Shown in pieces: positions 51,175-60,840 of a DNA stretch of 64,000 nucleotides. The position numbers and the translations under genes were made by a program. Under the pieces are notes generated by a model. It worked only from the letters and a program-made list of their open reading frames with translations. It was not told the origin of the DNA and did not search any database. Source of the DNA: Janthinobacterium sp. GW456P (lineage in GTDB: Bacteria > Pseudomonadota > Gammaproteobacteria > Burkholderiales > Burkholderiaceae_D); contig NZ_NEHB01000013.1 in the NCBI RefSeq assembly GCF_002127655.1, forward strand, positions 136,522-200,521. The letters run 5' to 3'. Position 1 is the first letter of the stretch, and the number at the start of each line of letters is the position of its first letter.

Positions 51175-52107
51175 TTATTTCGCTTGCCGGTTGGTCATCA
51201 CCACGCCGGCTATCGTCACCGCGCCACCCACCAGCATCGAGGCGAGCACCGGCTCGCCCAAGAGTCCCGCCGCCAGCACGATGCCGAACACGGGCACGAG
51301 GTTGTTGAAGACGGCCGTGCGCGACGGGCCCAGCGCCTTGACGCCCTCGTAATACCAGACGAAGCCGATCACCGTGCCGAACACGCCCAGGTAGCCGATG
51401 GCGGCCCAGACTTGCCAGCCAAAGCTGTGCCACGGCACCGTCGGGAATTCCACGGCCGCCCCCACCAGCAGGAAAGCCAGGCCCCACATGGCCGCATACG
51501 TGGTGGCGGCGATCGGCGACAAGCCCTTCAGCGCGACCCGGCCGATCAGGGTGTAGGCGGCCCAGCTGGAAATGCCGCAAAACATGAACACCTCGCCCAT
51601 GCCGATGCCGCCGCCCGTGCCGTGCAGCACGCCGGCCAGGTCGCCGCGCGTGATGACGATGGCCGTGCCGCAAAACGCCAGCATGATGCCCAGCCACTTG
51701 AACGATCCGAGCCGTTCGCGGAACAGCATGGCCGAGGCCAGCGCCGTGACGATGGGATTCAGGGCCACGAACAGCGCCGTGCGTCCGGCCGGCATGCGCG
51801 ACAAGGCCGCCAGGAAGCACAGGTTATATAAAAAGATGCCCGTCAGGCCCAGCGCGGCCGTCGTCGCCAGCTGCTTGCGGTCCAGGCGCGGCAAGCCCCC
51901 TTCCAGCTTCCACGCCAGCACCACGAGCAGCAGCACGGCCACGCCGAAGCGCCCGCTGGCGGCCGTCATGGGCGGCATCTGCTGCGCCAGCACGCGGCCC
52001 GCGATAAAGGTCCCGCCCCAGAACAGGGCGACGCAGATCAGTTTCAGATAGACGAGCGGCGATTGCGCGGCAGGCAAGGCGGCTGAAGGTACGGCGGAAG
52101 AAGACAT
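51175..52107 (-). CDS. EamA/DMT-family transporter
   Basis: This 310-residue protein has about ten transmembrane helices in two EamA repeats (roughly 20-155 and 165-300), the second starting around E-V-F-M-F-C-G-I-S-S-W-A-A-Y. Such proteins mostly export metabolites or amino acids; the substrate cannot be told. AGGA lies at suitable distance before ATG 52107, so the longer reading is rejected. It is divergent from the LysR gene at 52228, which probably regulates it. Confidence 0.93.
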   Translation of the reverse strand: MSSSAVPSAALPAAQSPLVYLKLICVALFWGGTFIAGRVLAQQMPPMTAASGRFGVAVLLLVVLAWKLEGGLPRLDRKQLATTAALGLTGIFLYNLCFLAALSRMPAGRTALFVALNPIVTALASAMLFRERLGSFKWLGIMLAFCGTAIVITRGDLAGVLHGTGGGIGMGEVFMFCGISSWAAYTLIGRVALKGLSPIAATTYAAMWGLAFLLVGAAVEFPTVPWHSFGWQVWAAIGYLGVFGTVIGFVWYYEGVKALGPSRTAVFNNLVPVFGIVLAAGLLGEPVLASMLVGGAVTIAGVVMTNRQAK

Positions 52108-52162
52108 GGGAGTTCCTGTAAAGCCGCTTGCGCGGCGGGTGGCGTACGTGCTGTACACTTAT

Positions 52163-52208
52163 ATATTAATACTAATATCAACTCATGAAATAATGAGCAA
52201 ATACTCAT
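52163..52208. promoter_or_regulatory. Candidate LysR operator between the divergent EamA and LysR genes
   Basis: This AT-rich segment contains ATATTA (52163-52168) and TAATAT (52173-52178) separated by four bases, and CTCAT (52182-52186) with ATGAG (52193-52197) separated by six, plus a further CTCAT at 52204-52208. Dyads in this place are typical of LysR-type binding sites, and the segment stands out from the GC-rich surroundings. Confidence 0.45.
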
Positions 52209-52227
52209 ACACAAAAGAAGCCACACG

Positions 52228-53127
52228 ATGACCTTCACGCAACTGGAAATCTTTACCCTGGTGGCCGAACTGCACGGTTTTTCCGCCGCCGCCGCGCAGC
52301 TGGGCATCAGCCAGTCGGCCGTCTCGCATGCGTTAAAAGCGCTGGAAAAGGAGATGGGCGTGGACCTCATCGTGCGCCACCAGGCGTCGGCCGAACTGAC
52401 GGACGTGGGCCGCCAGCTGCTGGTGCGCGCGCGCGAAATCCTCGGTTTGTCGGAAGCGATGCGCCAGGAAGCGGCCGACGTGCTGGGCCAGCGCCAGGGC
52501 AGCCTGCGCATCGGTTCCTTCGGCCCGACGTCGTCGCTGAACCTGCTGCCCGCCATCACGGCGCAATTCCGCCTGCGCTATCCGGGCATCGCCCTGCGCA
52601 TCGACGAAGGCGCCGACCATGAAGTGGTGCAGTGGATACGCGAACGCCGCGTGGATGTGGGTTTCGTCGTGCTGCCCGACGAGCGTTTCGACACGGCGCC
52701 GCTGGTGGAAGACCAGATGATGGCGTTGGTGCCGCGCAGCCACCCGCTGGCCGGCGAAACGGCCATCACCCTGGCGCAGCTGTGCGAAGGGCCGTTCATC
52801 ATGTCCGAGGCAGGCTGCGCCTGCCTGATCGAGCCGCTGTTCGCCAACGCGGGGCTGCAGCCGCATGTCCCCTACCGCATCAGCCAGGTCATCACCATCC
52901 TCGACATGGTCAGCCGTGGCGACGGCCTGTCCATCGTCGCCGAACTGGCCCTGCCGCAGCGCCTGCGCGAGCAGTATCCGGAACTGGTCGCCCTGCCCTT
53001 GAACCCGCCCGTCAGCCGCAAGGTGGGTCTGGCCGTGCGCGACCGGCGCCAGAACACGCCGGCCACCAACGCTTTTTTCGAGGTGGCGAAGCAGATGGCG
53101 CCGACCCTGGCGCCGCGGCGCGCCTGA
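52228..53127 (+). CDS. LysR-family transcriptional regulator
   Basis: This 299-residue regulator has the N-terminal winged helix (F-T-L-V-A-E-L-H-G-F-S-A-A-A-A-Q-L-G-I-S-Q-S-A-V in sections) and a C-terminal effector domain (about 92-290). It lies divergently to the EamA exporter with 120 bases between them, the classical arrangement in which a LysR protein controls its neighbour. The downstream gene is convergent with a seven-base gap. Confidence 0.94.
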   Translation: MTFTQLEIFTLVAELHGFSAAAAQLGISQSAVSHALKALEKEMGVDLIVRHQASAELTDVGRQLLVRAREILGLSEAMRQEAADVLGQRQGSLRIGSFGPTSSLNLLPAITAQFRLRYPGIALRIDEGADHEVVQWIRERRVDVGFVVLPDERFDTAPLVEDQMMALVPRSHPLAGETAITLAQLCEGPFIMSEAGCACLIEPLFANAGLQPHVPYRISQVITILDMVSRGDGLSIVAELALPQRLREQYPELVALPLNPPVSRKVGLAVRDRRQNTPATNAFFEVAKQMAPTLAPRRA

Positions 53128-53134
53128 GCGCTGC

Positions 53135-55060
53135 TTAGAACGTTTCCCACTCCTCGCTGCGCTCGGGCTTGGCGGCGGCCTTCGCTACCGGGCGGCTGGC
53201 GATGCGCGGCGCGGCGGCCGCGCGCGCCACGGGCCTGGCCGGCGGCTGCACGGCGACCGGAGCGTCATCGAGCTTGAACACGCCCACCACTTGCGCCAGG
53301 GTGCTGGCCTGGTCCTGCAGGCTTTCGGCCGCGGCGGCCGCCTCCTCCACCAGCGCTGCATTCTGCTGCGTCACCTGGTCCATTTGCGCGATCGCCTGGT
53401 TCACCTGCTCGATGCCCGAGCTTTGCTCGGCGCTGGCGGCCGTGATCTCGCCCATGATGTCGGTGACGCGGCGCACGCTGTCGACGATTTCCTGCATCGT
53501 CGCCCCCGCCTCGTCCACCAGGCGCGCGCCCGAGTCGACCTTGCCCACCGAATCGTCGATCAGCAGCTTGATTTCCTTCGCTGCGCCAGCGGAGCGCTGG
53601 GCCAGACTGCGCACTTCCGTCGCCACGACGGCAAAACCGCGTCCTTGTTCACCCGCGCGCGCCGCTTCCACGGCCGCATTCAAGGCCAGGATATTCGTCT
53701 GGAAGGCGATGCCGTCGATGACGGAAATAATGTCGACGATCTTCTTCGACGAATCGTTGATCGAGGCCATGGTGTCGACCACCTGCGCCACCACTTGACC
53801 GCCCTTGCTGGCCACGCCGGACGCCGATTGCGCCATCTGGTTGGCCTGGCGCGCATTGTCCGCGTTCTGCTTGACGGTGGACGTCAGCTCCTCCATCGAG
53901 GCGGCCGTTTCTTCCAGCGAGCTCGCTTGCTGTTCCGTGCGCGACGACAGGTCCTGGTTGCCGGCGGCGATTTCCGACGACGATACTTTGACCGATTCGC
54001 TGGCCGTGCGGATCTTCACCAGCACGGCGGCGATCTTGTCGATGAAGCGGTTGAAGGCGCCCGCGATCTGCGCCAGTTCATCCACGCCGGAAGCGTCGAG
54101 GCGGCGCGTCAGGTCGCCTTCGCCCGAGGCAATGTCGTCGAGCGCGTCGCGCACCAGTTCCAGGCGCTTGAGCATTTTGAACACCAGCAGCGACAGCAGC
54201 AGCGCCGCCAGCCCCGTCAGCAGCGCGGCCGTGACGGTGGCCGTCGTCAGCATCGTCTGCAAGGCTTGCATGGCTTCCTGCTGGTCGAGCACCACGGCCA
54301 GCAGCCAGTCGGTGCCCGCCACGCGCGTGACATACAGCTTGCCGTCGCGCTCATTGAGGCGCACGGCCTCGCTCGCGCGCGCGCTTTCCAGGCGGTTGAC
54401 CTGCGCCGCCGACAGCGCGGCATCGAGTTTCGCCACCGGCTGCAGACTCAGTTCCTTGTCCGCATGCGCGATGATGGTGCCGCTCTGGTCGACCAGGAAG
54501 GCAAAGCTGTGCGGCGTCGGCTTGATTGCCACCACGTTGGCAATCACCGTATCGAGCAGCACGTCCGCGCCCGCCACACCCCGCAGCGCCTCTTTCGGGC
54601 CGACGGGCGCCGTGAACGACACCACCAGCTTGTGGCTGGCCGCGTCCACGTACGGCGGCGTGAGCATCGGCACGCCCGCCTTGACGGTGTCCGTGTACCA
54701 GGCGCGCGCCGTCGGATCGAAATCGGCCGGGCGGCCCGGATGGGTAAACACGGAACGCTTGTCCGCGTAGCCGATGAACACTTCCGCAAAATCGCCGGCC
54801 TTTTCCGCGATCTGGAAGGCGCGCAGCGGATCAGGCGTCTCGGCCGACATGACGACGGAGGCCATGACTTTCTTCTTGCCATCGACCCATTGCGCCAGCA
54901 CGGCGGACTGGCTTTGCAGCAGCTGCTGCATCTGCTGGTCCGACGACGACAGCATGCTGCTGCGCGTGGTGACGTAATTGGCGACCGACAAGGCCAGCAT
55001 GGACAGGACGACGATGGCCACGCAAATGAGCACCAGGCGCGTGCGAAGGGAAGACAACAT
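53135..55060 (-). CDS. Methyl-accepting chemotaxis protein with CheR-docking tail
   Basis: This 641-residue chemoreceptor has an N-terminal transmembrane helix (about 7-29), a periplasmic double-Cache-like sensor (about 35-270), a second transmembrane helix (about 275-300), HAMP and a signalling domain with the hairpin tip [10 protein letters not shown]. The C-terminus ends E-E-W-E-T-F, which fits the xWxxF pentapeptide that tethers CheR and CheB. The sensor should bind a small molecule such as an amino or organic acid. GAGGAG precedes ATG 55060. No che gene is nearby. Confidence 0.95.
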   Translation of the reverse strand: MLSSLRTRLVLICVAIVVLSMLALSVANYVTTRSSMLSSSDQQMQQLLQSQSAVLAQWVDGKKKVMASVVMSAETPDPLRAFQIAEKAGDFAEVFIGYADKRSVFTHPGRPADFDPTARAWYTDTVKAGVPMLTPPYVDAASHKLVVSFTAPVGPKEALRGVAGADVLLDTVIANVVAIKPTPHSFAFLVDQSGTIIAHADKELSLQPVAKLDAALSAAQVNRLESARASEAVRLNERDGKLYVTRVAGTDWLLAVVLDQQEAMQALQTMLTTATVTAALLTGLAALLLSLLVFKMLKRLELVRDALDDIASGEGDLTRRLDASGVDELAQIAGAFNRFIDKIAAVLVKIRTASESVKVSSSEIAAGNQDLSSRTEQQASSLEETAASMEELTSTVKQNADNARQANQMAQSASGVASKGGQVVAQVVDTMASINDSSKKIVDIISVIDGIAFQTNILALNAAVEAARAGEQGRGFAVVATEVRSLAQRSAGAAKEIKLLIDDSVGKVDSGARLVDEAGATMQEIVDSVRRVTDIMGEITAASAEQSSGIEQVNQAIAQMDQVTQQNAALVEEAAAAAESLQDQASTLAQVVGVFKLDDAPVAVQPPARPVARAAAAPRIASRPVAKAAAKPERSEEWETF

Positions 55061-55217
55061 GATGGACTCCTCGTTTCGATTGTATTGGCGTGAACAGTGC
55101 TTTTGCACTACTTCACCTATGCAAGCATTTTTACACAAAAAACGGAACAATTATCGTCAATATTCGGAATACAACACATATATTTCCACGCGGAAATGCA
55201 CCTCCCCCCTCAAGTCA

Positions 55218-57176
55218 TCAACCGATCAACCTTCTCAGCCCGCTGGCGCGCTGCGTGCGGCGCAAAATCGCGTCGAACAGCACGGCCTGCGTGGGCGAGA
55301 CAAGGGTAAAGAAGTCGCGCGCGCGCGTGATGCCCGTGTAGACCAGCTCGCGCGCCAGCATGGCGCCGCCTTCCTGCGGCAGCACCAGCACCGTGTGGCG
55401 AAATTCCGAGCCCTGCGACTTGTGTACCGTCATCGCGAACGCCGTTTCCACGTGGCGCAAACGCGTGGCCAGCACGCTGCGCACGTTCTCGCCTTCCAGG
55501 AAGTATACGCGCAGGGAGCCGGGCCGCGCCGGGTCGCGCAGGGTCAGGCCGATGTCGCCATTGAACACGCCCGTGCCGTAGTCGTTGCGCGTGACCATCA
55601 CGGGACGGCCCACATACCATTCGCTGCGGCGTATCAGCCCGTCCTTTTCCAGCCGCAGCTCGATGGCCGTGTTCAAGCCCGCCACGCCCCATTCTCCCTC
55701 GCGCACGGCGCACAGGATGCGGAACGCTTCAAAAGCGTGCAGCACGGCGCGCACCCAGTCGTCATGCCGCGCGTACGCCGCTTCGCCGGCATGCACCAGC
55801 GCCAGGTAAGGCTGGTAGCCGCCCGGCGCGTCGAGGCGCCCGCGCAAGGCCAGGCGCAGCACGTCTTCCTGCTGCGCCGGCACGCTCCACGCCAGTTGGC
55901 CGCCGCTGTCTCCGGCGAAGCACGCCTTGGCCAGATCGGGCCTGCCGGCATTCACGGCCAAGGCCAGTTCGCCGATCGGGCCGCTGAAGCGGTGGCTGTG
56001 GCGCAGCATCACCGTCTGCTGCGCCAGCGCGCCGGCGGTGCCGGCAAACTGCGCGGGAATGGCCACGCCGCTGGCCGCCTGCGCATACGCGATGGTGTCC
56101 CCCGTGTAGCCGCCCGCCTGCGCGTCATGGCACAAGTCGCCCAGCACGGCGCCCGCTTCCACGGACGCCAGCTGGTCCTTGTCGCCCAGCAGAATCAGTA
56201 TGGCCGTGGGCGGCAAGGCGTCGAGCACGGACGCCATCATCTCCAGGTGCACCATCGACGCTTCATCGACGATCAACACGTCGACGTCGAGCGGATTGCC
56301 CGCATGGTGGGCAAAGGCGCGCGTATCGGGCCGCGCGCCCAGCAGGCTATGCAGGGTGCGCGCCGCGCCCATGCGCCGCGCCAGTTCCAGCAGGGGCAAG
56401 GCTTCCCCGACCTTTTCCGCCAGGCCGCTCAAGGCCTTGTCGATCGACTGTTTTAATCGCGCGGCCGCCTTGCCCGTCGGCGCGGCCAGCGCGATGCGCA
56501 GCTGCTCCGGCTGCGGCGAGACGGCGAACAGCAAGGTCAGCAAACTGGCCACCGTGTACGTCTTGCCCGTGCCCGGGCCGCCCGTGATGATGGCCACCTT
56601 GCCGCGCAAGGCGACGGCGCACGCCACCTTTTGCCAGTCCGGGCCACCGTCCTGCGTGGGCTGGTCGAACAGGATGTCGAGCCATTGCCGCACCTGCGCC
56701 AGCGGCGGATTAGTCAAATCCTGCGCGCGCGCGGCGATCTTTTCACCGACCAGAGTTTCGTCGCGCCAGTAGCGGCGCAGGTACAGGCGGTCGCCATCGA
56801 GCACCAGCGGCTGGCGCACGTCGGCTGTCCCCACCTGCCACACCTGCGGCGCGCCGGCCAGCAGCGCGCGCCAGCCGGCGACGCGGTCCGGCAGCGGGCC
56901 GGAAACGGCCAGCACGGCATGCCACAATTCCTCGCTCCAGCCCAGCAGCTGCGACGGTTCGCCCGCCAGGTCAGCCAGCATCAAACAGCTGTGGCCCCGC
57001 CCTTCCAGCTCGGACAGCACCACGCACGCCACTGCCACGGCGGGCGCATGCGGCGCCTCCTCGTCCAGGCTGGCGATGAAGCGGGCAAAGGCGGCGCTCA
57101 GGCGGCGCAGATGGCCATCCCCGGCGACGCCGTCGACGTGGCTGAACAAGGCATTCATTTGCTCACTATGCTGCAT
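55218..57176 (-). CDS. recD: Exodeoxyribonuclease V subunit alpha RecD
   Basis: RecD (652 residues) is the 5'-3' helicase of RecBCD, which processes double-strand breaks. The Walker A loop G-G-P-G-T-G-K-T is at residues 199-206, Walker B reads L-I-V-D-E-A-S-M, and the late motif V-H-K-S-Q-G-S-E-F precedes the C-terminal V-Y-T-G-I-T-R-A-R. I chose ATG 57176, overlapping the recB stop by 11 bases; ATG 57158 is also possible. It is the last gene of the recC-B-D operon. Confidence 0.96.
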   Translation of the reverse strand: MQHSEQMNALFSHVDGVAGDGHLRRLSAAFARFIASLDEEAPHAPAVAVACVVLSELEGRGHSCLMLADLAGEPSQLLGWSEELWHAVLAVSGPLPDRVAGWRALLAGAPQVWQVGTADVRQPLVLDGDRLYLRRYWRDETLVGEKIAARAQDLTNPPLAQVRQWLDILFDQPTQDGGPDWQKVACAVALRGKVAIITGGPGTGKTYTVASLLTLLFAVSPQPEQLRIALAAPTGKAAARLKQSIDKALSGLAEKVGEALPLLELARRMGAARTLHSLLGARPDTRAFAHHAGNPLDVDVLIVDEASMVHLEMMASVLDALPPTAILILLGDKDQLASVEAGAVLGDLCHDAQAGGYTGDTIAYAQAASGVAIPAQFAGTAGALAQQTVMLRHSHRFSGPIGELALAVNAGRPDLAKACFAGDSGGQLAWSVPAQQEDVLRLALRGRLDAPGGYQPYLALVHAGEAAYARHDDWVRAVLHAFEAFRILCAVREGEWGVAGLNTAIELRLEKDGLIRRSEWYVGRPVMVTRNDYGTGVFNGDIGLTLRDPARPGSLRVYFLEGENVRSVLATRLRHVETAFAMTVHKSQGSEFRHTVLVLPQEGGAMLARELVYTGITRARDFFTLVSPTQAVLFDAILRRTQRASGLRRLIG

Positions 57177-60100
57177 GATGTTCCGCTTCTTCTGACAATA
57201 ATTGATCGAGGCCGTCCAGCAGCGCCGCTTGCGGCGCCAGCCAGTAGCAGCCATGCGTGTCCGCATTCGCGATACCGCGCAGGAACAGGAAGATGGCGCC
57301 GCCCAGGTGTTCGGCCGGGTCGTAGGCGTCGCCCAGCCGGCTTTTCAACAGCCGGTGCAGGGCCAGCATATAGATGGCGCCCTGGATATCGTAGCGGTGC
57401 TGCGCCATGCCGGCCGCCAGCGCGGCCGTGTGGTAGGCGGCATCGTTGGCACCCAGCGCATTCGACTTGTAGTCGAGCACCCAGTAGCGCCCATCCTGTT
57501 CGATGACCAGGTCGGCAAAGCCTTTCAGCATGCCATGCAGCTGGCGCCGCGGCAGCGCGGGACGCGGCGCGCCATCGAGCAGCAAGCGCGTGCACAGTTT
57601 ATCCAGCGCTTCGGTGGACAAATGCTCGCTGGGGAACCAGAACTCCATCTCGGACAGGGTGCTGTCCAGCTGCGACAGCGATGCATCGAGCCGCGGCAGC
57701 GGCGTGACGGCGATTTCCCTGAGCCAGGCGATGGCGTCCTCCTGGCGGTGGCCCCAGCCCGCCCTTTCGCAGCGCGCGGCCAGGCGCGTGTCGAAATTGT
57801 CGTCGTGGACGCTGTCAAAGCCTTCGCCGCCCATCCACTCGAGCTGCTCGTGCAGAAAATTGCCAGGCACGGAACCGCGCGGGAAGCGGTGCCACGGCGC
57901 GTCGCCCATGGGCGTCGGCGCGGCCACGGCCACAGCCGTGCCATCTTCCAGCAAGGTCTCTTCCAGCGCCCGCTGCGGCACGTGCGCGGCCGCCACGGCG
58001 CCGATCTGGCGCGTCAGCGACGTAAAACTGCCCACCGACCAGTCGCGCTCGAACTCGCCCGCGAACACGGGCGCGGGACGCAGCTCGGGGCGGCGCTCGA
58101 TGCGGTCGAGCACCGTGCAGGCGTCGGGCTGCGCCAGGGAACGCACATCAATGGCGTCGCAGCTGCCCGCCACCTGCTGCCAGCGCTGCAGCAGCTGCTC
58201 CGCCGGCAGCTTGTCGCCGCCCGTCAGCAGGTAGCCGAGCGCCGATTCGTGCAAGGTGTTCTCGCCCGCCTTGCGCGCCGCCTGGGCGGCCACGCCCAGC
58301 CACAGGAAGTGGCGCGCGCGCGTCAGGGCGACGTACAGCAGGCGCAAGTCTTCCTCGATGCGCGCCTCTTCGACCGCCGCCATCGCCTCGTCGGACAAGG
58401 ACAGGTCGAGGCGGCGCTCGCCTTTTTCATCCGCATAGTCGAAGAAGCTGCGGTTGCGTTTATCGACCTTGCGCGCCGTGACGGCGAACGGCAGATACAC
58501 GAGCGGATATTCGAGGCCCTTGGACTTGTGCACGGTGATGACCTTGACCAGTTCCGCATCGCTTTCCAGGCGCAGCACGCGCTCGTCGCCGCCCTCGCCT
58601 TCGCCGGCGATCTGCTCGGCCAGCCAGCGTATCAGCGCCTGCTCGCCATCGAGCTGGCGGCTGGCCGATTGCAGCAGTTCGGCCAGGTGCAACAGATTCG
58701 TCAGGCGCCGCTCGCCGCCCGTCTGCTGCAGCAGCATGGCGGGCAATTGCAGCTCGTGGATGAAGCGGCGCAGCATGGCCAGCACGCCCTGGCGCTGCCA
58801 GATCAGGTGCAGGGCCTTCAATTGCTCGACCCGGCGTTCCCATTCCAGCTCATCGCTCGACAGGCGCGCCAGCTCGCCCAGCGACAGGCCGATGGTGCGC
58901 GTGGCAAACGCGGCGCGCGCCAGTCCCCCGTCGAGCGGGTTGGCCAGCGCCGCCAGCCAGCGCAGCACGTCTTGCGCCTCCTCGCTGTCGATGACGGAAT
59001 CCTTGTCGGACAGGTAGACGCTGGCGACCCGGCGGCGCGCCAGCGCGCGGCGGATGGCCGCCGCCTCCTTGCGGTCGCGCACGAGCACCGCGATATCGGC
59101 CGGCCGCAGGCGCACAAATCCGTCGGAACCGTCGAAACCCGCTTGCGCATCGCCCAGCATGGCGACGATGTGCTCGGCGCAGTGCTGGGCAAAGTATTCG
59201 CGGTAGCTGTCGCCGCGCAGCCCTTCGTCGCTGGCGCAGGCGGCCAGCAGGGCCGGCAGCGGGCCGCCGGCGTTCACCAGGTACTCGTCGCGCCCCTTGG
59301 CGTCGACGGCCTCGAACGGCAGCGGGTTTTCGCCGTTTTTGCGGTAGCGGAAGGCCCCAAGCGGCACCTCGGCGCGCTCGGCATGCAGGAAGAGCTGGTT
59401 GACGGCCGCCACCAGCGGCGCCGTCGAACGGTAGTTGGTGCCCAGCTGGTAGTGACGCCCCGTGGTGGCGCGCCGCGCCGCCAGATAGCTCTGGATGTCG
59501 GCGCCGCGAAAGCCGTAGATCGACTGTTTCGGGTCGCCGATCAGGAACAGGCCCAGCGCCGGATCGTTGTCGGCAATGCGGTACAGAGAATTGAATATCT
59601 GGTACTGGCTTGGGGCCGTATCCTGGAATTCATCGACCATCGCCAGCGGGTACTGGTCGATGATGCGCTGGCGCAGGGCCGGGCCATTCTCGCCGGCCAG
59701 CGCGTCGTGCAGGCGCTGCAGCATGTCGGCAAAGCCGAACTGGCGCGACTGGCGTTTTAATTGATCCATGCGCCGCGCGATGGCCGCCGCCGCATGCAGG
59801 TGCAGCTTGTGCGCCAGCGGCGTGATGGCCGCCAGGGCGCGGCCCAGCGCCTCGGTATGTTCGAAGCACTCGGGCACCTGCGCCGTGAAACTCTTGGCGA
59901 ACGCATCCTCGATGCCGAACGTCGTCAATCGTTCCCACGCCTTGGCCGTGATGGCGGGGAGCAGCAGGAGCGGGTCCTGCGCCCAGCGGCGCAAGCCGTC
60001 GAACCACTTCGCCAGGTTCTCCGGCTTCATCTTGACGCCGTTAAAACACTTGGGATTGGCGGCGCGGTGGTCGTTGATCCAGGCGGCCATCAGGTCCACG

Positions 60101-60840
60101 CGCTCGACCCAGCCCGCCTTCAGGGTGGCCAGCTGCGCGGCCAGCGCCCGCTGTTCGCGTGCGATCAGGGTGGACAACGGTTCCTCGTCCGCCATGCCCA
60201 TGATGTCGGTGCGGCGCGCCAGCTCGCGCGCGCCCTTCTTCAGCGCGCCGACGTCAGGCCAGCATGCCAGCAGCACGTCGAGCGCCTGCGGCGGCAAGGG
60301 ATAGACTTGCTGGCGCCAGTAATCGTGGGCCGCATCCTCGAACAGCGCCTGCTCGTCGCTGACCAGTTCTTCGTCGAACAGGCTGCCGCTGTCGAACGCG
60401 TGCTCGCGCAGCATGCGCTGGCACCAGGCATCGATGGTGAAGATGGCCGCTTCATCCATCGTCTCGGCGGCCAGCATCAGCCGGTGCGCAGCCTTTTGCC
60501 GCTCGCTCTCGTCAGGGTAGGATTCGAGCAAGGCGTCGAGAAACGGGTCGCCGCCGCCGGATTCAATGCCAAATTCGTGACGAAAATACGCGGCCGCCTC
60601 GATCAGGCGCTCGCGCACGCGGTTCGACAATTCGCGCGTGGCGGCGCGCGTAAACGTCATCACCAAAATGTCGGCCGGCAGCAGGGGACGCGTGAATCGG
60701 CTGTCATCGTCGCCGTGTCCCAGCACGAGCCGCACATACAGCGCGGCGATGGTCCAGGTCTTGCCCGTGCCGGCGGACGCCTCGATCAGGCGCGAGCCGT
60801 GCAGCGGAAACGCCAGGGGGTTGAGCAGATGGCTCGTCAT
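57166..60840 (-). CDS. recB: Exodeoxyribonuclease V subunit beta RecB
   Basis: RecB (1224 residues) is the 3'-5' helicase and nuclease of RecBCD. The superfamily 1 Walker A loop A-S-A-G-T-G-K-T is at residues 21-28 and M-V-D-E-F-Q-D-T is the Walker B. The C-terminal nuclease domain keeps the catalytic pattern D1110, then D1123-Y-K1125, so it should be active. The start overlaps the recC stop by four bases, implying coupled translation. Confidence 0.97.
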   Translation of the reverse strand: MTSHLLNPLAFPLHGSRLIEASAGTGKTWTIAALYVRLVLGHGDDDSRFTRPLLPADILVMTFTRAATRELSNRVRERLIEAAAYFRHEFGIESGGGDPFLDALLESYPDESERQKAAHRLMLAAETMDEAAIFTIDAWCQRMLREHAFDSGSLFDEELVSDEQALFEDAAHDYWRQQVYPLPPQALDVLLACWPDVGALKKGARELARRTDIMGMADEEPLSTLIAREQRALAAQLATLKAGWVERVDLMAAWINDHRAANPKCFNGVKMKPENLAKWFDGLRRWAQDPLLLLPAITAKAWERLTTFGIEDAFAKSFTAQVPECFEHTEALGRALAAITPLAHKLHLHAAAAIARRMDQLKRQSRQFGFADMLQRLHDALAGENGPALRQRIIDQYPLAMVDEFQDTAPSQYQIFNSLYRIADNDPALGLFLIGDPKQSIYGFRGADIQSYLAARRATTGRHYQLGTNYRSTAPLVAAVNQLFLHAERAEVPLGAFRYRKNGENPLPFEAVDAKGRDEYLVNAGGPLPALLAACASDEGLRGDSYREYFAQHCAEHIVAMLGDAQAGFDGSDGFVRLRPADIAVLVRDRKEAAAIRRALARRRVASVYLSDKDSVIDSEEAQDVLRWLAALANPLDGGLARAAFATRTIGLSLGELARLSSDELEWERRVEQLKALHLIWQRQGVLAMLRRFIHELQLPAMLLQQTGGERRLTNLLHLAELLQSASRQLDGEQALIRWLAEQIAGEGEGGDERVLRLESDAELVKVITVHKSKGLEYPLVYLPFAVTARKVDKRNRSFFDYADEKGERRLDLSLSDEAMAAVEEARIEEDLRLLYVALTRARHFLWLGVAAQAARKAGENTLHESALGYLLTGGDKLPAEQLLQRWQQVAGSCDAIDVRSLAQPDACTVLDRIERRPELRPAPVFAGEFERDWSVGSFTSLTRQIGAVAAAHVPQRALEETLLEDGTAVAVAAPTPMGDAPWHRFPRGSVPGNFLHEQLEWMGGEGFDSVHDDNFDTRLAARCERAGWGHRQEDAIAWLREIAVTPLPRLDASLSQLDSTLSEMEFWFPSEHLSTEALDKLCTRLLLDGAPRPALPRRQLHGMLKGFADLVIEQDGRYWVLDYKSNALGANDAAYHTAALAAGMAQHRYDIQGAIYMLALHRLLKSRLGDAYDPAEHLGGAIFLFLRGIANADTHGCYWLAPQAALLDGLDQLLSEEAEHHAA

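Noticed and set aside
53291-55093. 600-codon open frame antisense to the chemoreceptor gene
   Set aside because: The chemoreceptor frame has all domains; the antisense product is a His/Arg/Gln-rich shadow.
57202-59760. 852-codon open frame antisense to recB
   Set aside because: It lies wholly inside recB, whose motifs are all intact. The frame is rich in His, Gln, Arg and Ala, as expected from the mirror of high-GC coding DNA.
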